Assembly: GCF_008123965.1 (NCBI RefSeq)
Contig: NZ_VSTH01000115.1
Span: forward strand, 1 to 33,493
DNA: 33,493 nt
Direction: 5' to 3'
Source of the DNA: Bradyrhizobium hipponense
Lineage (GTDB): Bacteria; Pseudomonadota; Alphaproteobacteria; Rhizobiales; Xanthobacteraceae
The translations under genes were made by a program, and so were the position numbers. Positions 30,458 to 33,493 of this stretch are shown here, piece after piece. Under the pieces are notes generated by a model, which searched no databases, was not told where the DNA came from, and worked only from the letters and a program-made list of their open reading frames with translations. Within the stretch, counting starts at the first letter, position 1, and every line of letters starts with the position of its first letter.

Positions 30458-31021
30458 TCACGCCGGCAGCAGGCCGGCCGCGCGGTAGCTGGCGATCAAG
30501 GCGTCGTAGAGCGCAAGATCCGAGCGGCTCCTCGCAAGCAGCTGGGCGCCGGCGATGGCGGCGAAGATCGCGCGGGCGCGCCCTTCGCTCTGCTCGGAAC
30601 CGGCCAGCGCCGCAGCGGACAGGACCTTGCTCAGCCAGGCGACATTCACGTCGGCAAAGGTCTGCACCTCCTGCTTCACCGCGTCCGGCAAATCGTCATG
30701 CTCGGCCGCCATGAAGCTGTGCAGGCACATGCGGTTGCCGCTCTCGAGCGCCTTGCGGAAGATGTCGGGATAACGCTGCAGGCAGCGCAGGGGATCGGAG
30801 TTTTCGGCCAGCATGGATTCGAGCGCCGCCGCGGTGTCCTCCCAATAACGCCGGGCGACCGCTGCGCCGAGATCGGCCTTGCTCGGGAAGTGATAGTGGA
30901 TGCTGGCGGCCTTGATGCCGACTTCAGCGGCAAGATCGCGGAAGTTTAGGCCGCCATAGCCGTGCGCCTGTGCGGTCCGTTTGGCGGCCGCCAGGATGGC
31001 TTCGCGCGCACTGGAACTCAT
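30458..31021 (-). CDS. TetR/AcrR family transcriptional regulator
   Basis: This 187-residue DNA-binding protein has an N-terminal TetR helix-turn-helix: AREAILAAAKRTAQAHGYGG, then LNFRDLAAEVGIKAASIHYHFPSKADL (about 25-51). A helical ligand-binding half follows with two conserved-looking Cys/Met positions. GAGGCGGCGAT before the ATG at 31021 is a good ribosome site. It is divergent from the GST gene, with two similar palindromes in the 111-bp gap, so it probably represses both. The inducer is unknown; an electrophile would fit a GST target. Confidence 0.92.
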   Translation of the reverse strand: MSSSAREAILAAAKRTAQAHGYGGLNFRDLAAEVGIKAASIHYHFPSKADLGAAVARRYWEDTAAALESMLAENSDPLRCLQRYPDIFRKALESGNRMCLHSFMAAEHDDLPDAVKQEVQTFADVNVAWLSKVLSAAALAGSEQSEGRARAIFAAIAGAQLLARSRSDLALYDALIASYRAAGLLPA

Positions 31022-31040
31022 ATCGCCGCCTCACCGCCTC

Positions 31041-31063
31041 GTTATCTACCAAGTGACAGATAG
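31041..31063. promoter_or_regulatory. Probable TetR operator 1
   Basis: GTTATCTACCAAGTGACAGA then TAG forms an inverted repeat CTACC...GATAG with one mismatch between arms, and matches operator 2 at 19 of 23 positions. It lies 20 bp upstream of the TetR start. Confidence 0.55.
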
Positions 31064-31093
31064 GTTTTGACCGCCGGGTTTTGAAGGGCTATG

Positions 31094-31116
31094 GTTATCT
31101 ACCATGTGGCAGGTAG
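31094..31116. promoter_or_regulatory. Probable TetR operator 2
   Basis: GTTATCTACCATGTGGCAGG then TAG contains CTACC...GGTAG, a perfect 5-bp-arm palindrome with 8-base spacer. It starts 53 bp (about five helix turns) after operator 1 and ends 16 bp before the GST start, where bound repressor would block transcription or initiation. Confidence 0.6.
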
Positions 31117-31132
31117 AGAAGGCAGCCGTCCA

Positions 31133-31792
31133 ATGATGAAGATTTACGACTGGCCCACCGGTCCTTACCCCGCGCGCGTGCGCATCGCTCTGGCCGAGAA
31201 GAATTTGCGGCCGCGCGTTGCGTTCGTGACGGTCGACCTCTGGAAGGGCGAGCACAAGAAGCCCGAATTTCTGGCCAAGAACTATTCGGGCACGCTGCCG
31301 GTGCTCGAGCTCGAGGACGGCACCTTCATCGGCGAATGCACCGCCATCACCGAATATCTCGACGCGCTCGATGGCGCGCCCGTGCTCACCGGCAGGACAC
31401 CGCGCGAAAGGGGCGTGATCCACATGATGAGCAAGCGCGCCGAGCTGGAGCTGCTCGACGCGATCAGCGTCTACTTCCACCACGCCACACCGGGGCTTGG
31501 TCCCGACGTCGAGATCTATCAGAACGCCGAGTGGGGCCTCCGCCAGCGCGACAAGGCGCTGCGGGGCATGCATTACTTCGATGGCATTCTGAAAAACCAG
31601 CCCTTCGTCGCCGGCGAGGCCTTCTCGATGGCCGACATCACCCTCATCGGCGGCTTGATCTTTGCCGATCTCCTGAAGCTGCCGGTGCCCGCGGAGTGCG
31701 CGGCGCTTCAAGCCTGGTACGCAAGGATGCAGCAGCGTCCCAGCGTCAAGAACCGGGTGACGATGTCGGAGCCAGCCGAAGCGTCCGCCTGA
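31133..31792 (+). CDS. Glutathione S-transferase family protein
   Basis: This 219-residue cytoplasmic protein has an N-terminal thioredoxin-like half (about 3-80): KIYDWPTGPYPARVRIALAE, the cis-proline motif GTLPVLEL (53-60) and GECTAITEYLD, where E68 and the next residues bind the glutathione gamma-glutamyl group. An all-helical C-terminal half (about 95-210) has the N-capping segment FSMADITLIGGLIF. Tandem ATGs at 31133 and 31136 are both possible; the frame further upstream (to 31091) overlaps the operator and is not family sequence. Divergence from the TetR gene suggests induction by a toxic electrophile. Confidence 0.9.
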   Translation: MMKIYDWPTGPYPARVRIALAEKNLRPRVAFVTVDLWKGEHKKPEFLAKNYSGTLPVLELEDGTFIGECTAITEYLDALDGAPVLTGRTPRERGVIHMMSKRAELELLDAISVYFHHATPGLGPDVEIYQNAEWGLRQRDKALRGMHYFDGILKNQPFVAGEAFSMADITLIGGLIFADLLKLPVPAECAALQAWYARMQQRPSVKNRVTMSEPAEASA

Positions 31793-31911
31793 CATCAGGG
31801 TGGCGCCACCGCCAGGGCGAGATGAGTTCTTGGTTGAATCGATGCGGGCCCGGCATCGCGGGGCTCGCCCTACATCAACCTTCGTAGGCGCGGTGTCGCT
31901 TCAACATCCTC

Positions 31912-32027
31912 CGTCATTGCGAGCGTAGCGAAGCAATCCAGAATCTCTCCGCGGTGACGGTCTGGATTGCTTCGCGGAGCCTGTCGTCGGGCCGCGCCGC
32001 GCGCGGACCCGTTGGCTCGCAATGACG
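31912..32027. repeat. Inverted repeat, family 5, copy 2
   Basis: The element begins CGTCATTGCGAGCGTAGCGA and ends GCTCGCAATGACG, with inner arms AAGCAATCCAGA / TCTGGATTGCTT. It is the same family as 4270-4355 but about 30 bp longer, with a GC-rich insert on the right side (32001-32014, CCGCGCGCGGACCC). It lies between the convergent GST and LLM genes, where it could end both transcripts. Confidence 0.85.
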
Positions 32028-32061
32028 AGGGAAACAGCGGAGTGCGAGAAGCCGGATGGCC

Positions 32062-33084
32062 TCACCGCCACCCCAGCGCAGGCGCCACATGCGTCAATAT
32101 CGCTTCGATCGCATGCGCGCAGTACGCGACGCCCAGCTGGTTCGGCACCGTCAGCAGCAACGTATCGGCCTCTGCGATCGCCTCGTCCTGGCGCAACTGC
32201 TCGATCAGTACATCGGGCTCTGCCGCGTAGCTGCGACCGAAGATCGCGCGGGTGCGCGGGTCGATGAAGCCGATCTGGTCCTCGCCTTCGCGCTCGCCGC
32301 CGAAATAGGCGCGGTCGCGATCGTTCATCAGCGCGAAGATGCTGCGGCTGACGGACACGCGGGGCTCACGGGTGTGGCCAGCGTCCTTCCACGCGGCGCG
32401 ATAGCTACGGATTTGCGCGGCCTGCTGCACGTGGAAGGCCTCGCCGGTCTCGTCGTTCTTCAGCGTCGAGCTCTGCAAGTTCATGCCGTGCTTGGCAGCC
32501 CACACCGCGGTCGCGTTCGAGCCCGCGCCCCACCAGATCCGTTCGCGCAGGCCTTCCGAATGCGGCTCGAGCCGCAGCAGTCCGGGTGGATTCGGAAACA
32601 TCGGCTGCGGATTGGGCTTTGCAAAACCCTCGCCGCGCAGGAGGTCCAGAAAGACCTCGGCATGACGCCGGCCCATGTCGGCATCGCTCGCGCCTTCGGC
32701 CGGCTGATAACCGAAATAGCGCCAGCCATCGATTACCTGCTCGGGCGAGCCGCGGCTGATGCCGAGCTGCAGCCGCCCGCCTGCGATGAGATCGGCGGCA
32801 CCCGCGTCCTCCACCATGTAGAGCGGGTTCTCGTAGCGCATGTCGATCACGGCCGTGCCGATCTCGATCTTGCTGGTCTTCGCGCCGACCGCGGCGAGCA
32901 GGGGAAACGGCGAAGCGAGCTGGCGCGCGAAGTGATGCACGCGGAAATAGGCGCCATCCGCGCCGAGCTGCTCGGCCGCCACCGCAAGCTCGATCGATTG
33001 CAGCAGCGTGTCCGCGGCCGAACGCGTCTGCGACTGCGGCGAGGGCGTCCAGTGTCCGAACGAGAGGAATCCGATCTTTTTCAT
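32062..33084 (-). CDS. LLM class flavin-dependent oxidoreductase
   Basis: This 340-residue cytoplasmic protein is of the bacterial luciferase-like (TIM-barrel) family that uses reduced FMN, or F420 in some lineages. Typical segments are IGFLSFGHW at the start, AVAAEQLGADGAYFRVHHFA, KIEIGTAVIDMRYENPLYMV, GGRLQLGISRGSPEQ and WWGAGSNATAVWAAKHGMNL. The ATG at 33084 fits the family N-terminus; the ribosome site is weak. Substrate is unknown; many relatives are putative monooxygenases. It is convergent with the GST gene. Confidence 0.9.
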   Translation of the reverse strand: MKKIGFLSFGHWTPSPQSQTRSAADTLLQSIELAVAAEQLGADGAYFRVHHFARQLASPFPLLAAVGAKTSKIEIGTAVIDMRYENPLYMVEDAGAADLIAGGRLQLGISRGSPEQVIDGWRYFGYQPAEGASDADMGRRHAEVFLDLLRGEGFAKPNPQPMFPNPPGLLRLEPHSEGLRERIWWGAGSNATAVWAAKHGMNLQSSTLKNDETGEAFHVQQAAQIRSYRAAWKDAGHTREPRVSVSRSIFALMNDRDRAYFGGEREGEDQIGFIDPRTRAIFGRSYAAEPDVLIEQLRQDEAIAEADTLLLTVPNQLGVAYCAHAIEAILTHVAPALGWR

Positions 33085-33189
33085 GAGGGCAACATAGGGA
33101 TGACCGGAAGAGTTTGCGATACGTCGACCGCAGGAAAGGTGGCAAGATGAGCCGCCTCCGCGGCCCTGTCTCTCAATCGCTCGGAGGTC

Positions 33190-33474
33190 TCAGGCTGCCC
33201 TGGCCGTGGTATAGCTACGTTTTATGTTCGCTGCGCTCAACCATTGCGCTTTGTTGACGTCATCGAGGCCAGCCTTCAGCGCAGCCTGGTCCTTTCTATC
33301 CTCGTGGTACGCTGGCGGACTCTCGCAATCATCCTCGCAGAATGGGCGCACGATGTTGAAGTTTTCGATTGCGCGAGTTGCGTCCAGGGTCCGACCGAGA
33401 GCAGTCCAATCATGTTCATGGGGCCGGTCTAGGGCGTGTACTCGTAAGCGCCGTTCCGCGAGGGGAAAGCAGAC
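33190..33474 (-). pseudogene. Open frame lacking a start codon, possible gene remnant
   Basis: The minus-strand frame between a TAG at 33477-33475 and the TGA at 33192-33190 is open for about 94 codons and looks protein-like: HEHDWTALGRTLDATRAIEN, RPFCEDDCESPPAYHEDRKD and GLDDVNKAQWLSAANIKRSY. There is no ATG, GTG or TTG in it, so it would need an unusual start or is the 3' part of a broken gene. I recognise no family. The window ends 16 bp beyond the upstream stop codon. Confidence 0.3.
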
Positions 33475-33493
33475 CTAACATTACAGTTGCGTT

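Noticed and set aside
1..33493. CRISPR array, phage genes or intact insertion sequence
   Set aside because: No regularly spaced short direct repeats, no transposase and no phage structural genes are visible. The only recombinase is truncated.

Overview
The window looks like a chromosomal segment of a high-GC alphaproteobacterium, most likely Bradyrhizobium or a close relative. The reasons are the Rhizobiales-type gene order rpmH-rnpA-yidC-engB-(DUF423)-argB, the signalling gene types, and several families of intergenic palindromic repeats of the kind common in Bradyrhizobium genomes. The genus is inferred, not proven by any marker in the window.

Left part (1-8.9 kb), core-like. A run of minus-strand genes reads right to left: ribosomal protein L34, RNase P protein, the YidC insertase, the EngB GTPase, a DUF423 membrane protein, acetylglutamate kinase, a secreted DUF1036 protein and a HAD pyrimidine 5'-nucleotidase. 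A good sigma70-like promoter (6900-6927) lies ahead of rpmH. Intergenic gaps are filled by long inverted repeats. An orphan membrane histidine kinase is divergent from rpmH and is followed by tRNA-Arg(ACG).

Middle part (8.9-25 kb), accessory-looking. Directly after the tRNA come a tandem palindromic repeat, a small secreted Cys protein, an N-terminally truncated serine recombinase and a DUF1648-like membrane protein. Then come an NAD(P)-binding protein, a GYD protein, an ICMT-like methyltransferase and a large membrane GGDEF-EAL protein divergent from a PstS-like periplasmic binding protein. A two-gene redox unit follows (2Fe-2S/FAD reductase plus a cytochrome b / ethylbenzene-dehydrogenase-type haem domain fusion). 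Next are a higA-type antitoxin remnant and an M50 protease, both with in-frame TAG codons, a CxxC protein, a Tat-type lipoprotein hydrolase, a CBS-pair protein and a YbaK-type deacylase.

Right part (25-33.5 kb). It holds a UPF0182 membrane protein, an MHYT-PAS-hybrid histidine kinase, a TetR/GST divergent pair with two visible operator-like palindromes, and an LLM flavin oxidoreductase.

The most unusual signal is a ~60-bp element in four full copies (11580, 12761, 21376, 27886) and one partial copy (10667). Every copy lies 13-110 bp downstream of a minus-strand gene and in the same sense as that gene. It folds into the same two-part hairpin in all four copies, with differences often tolerated by G-U pairs, and it also keeps one open frame ending in TGA. 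I do not recognise it as a named element.
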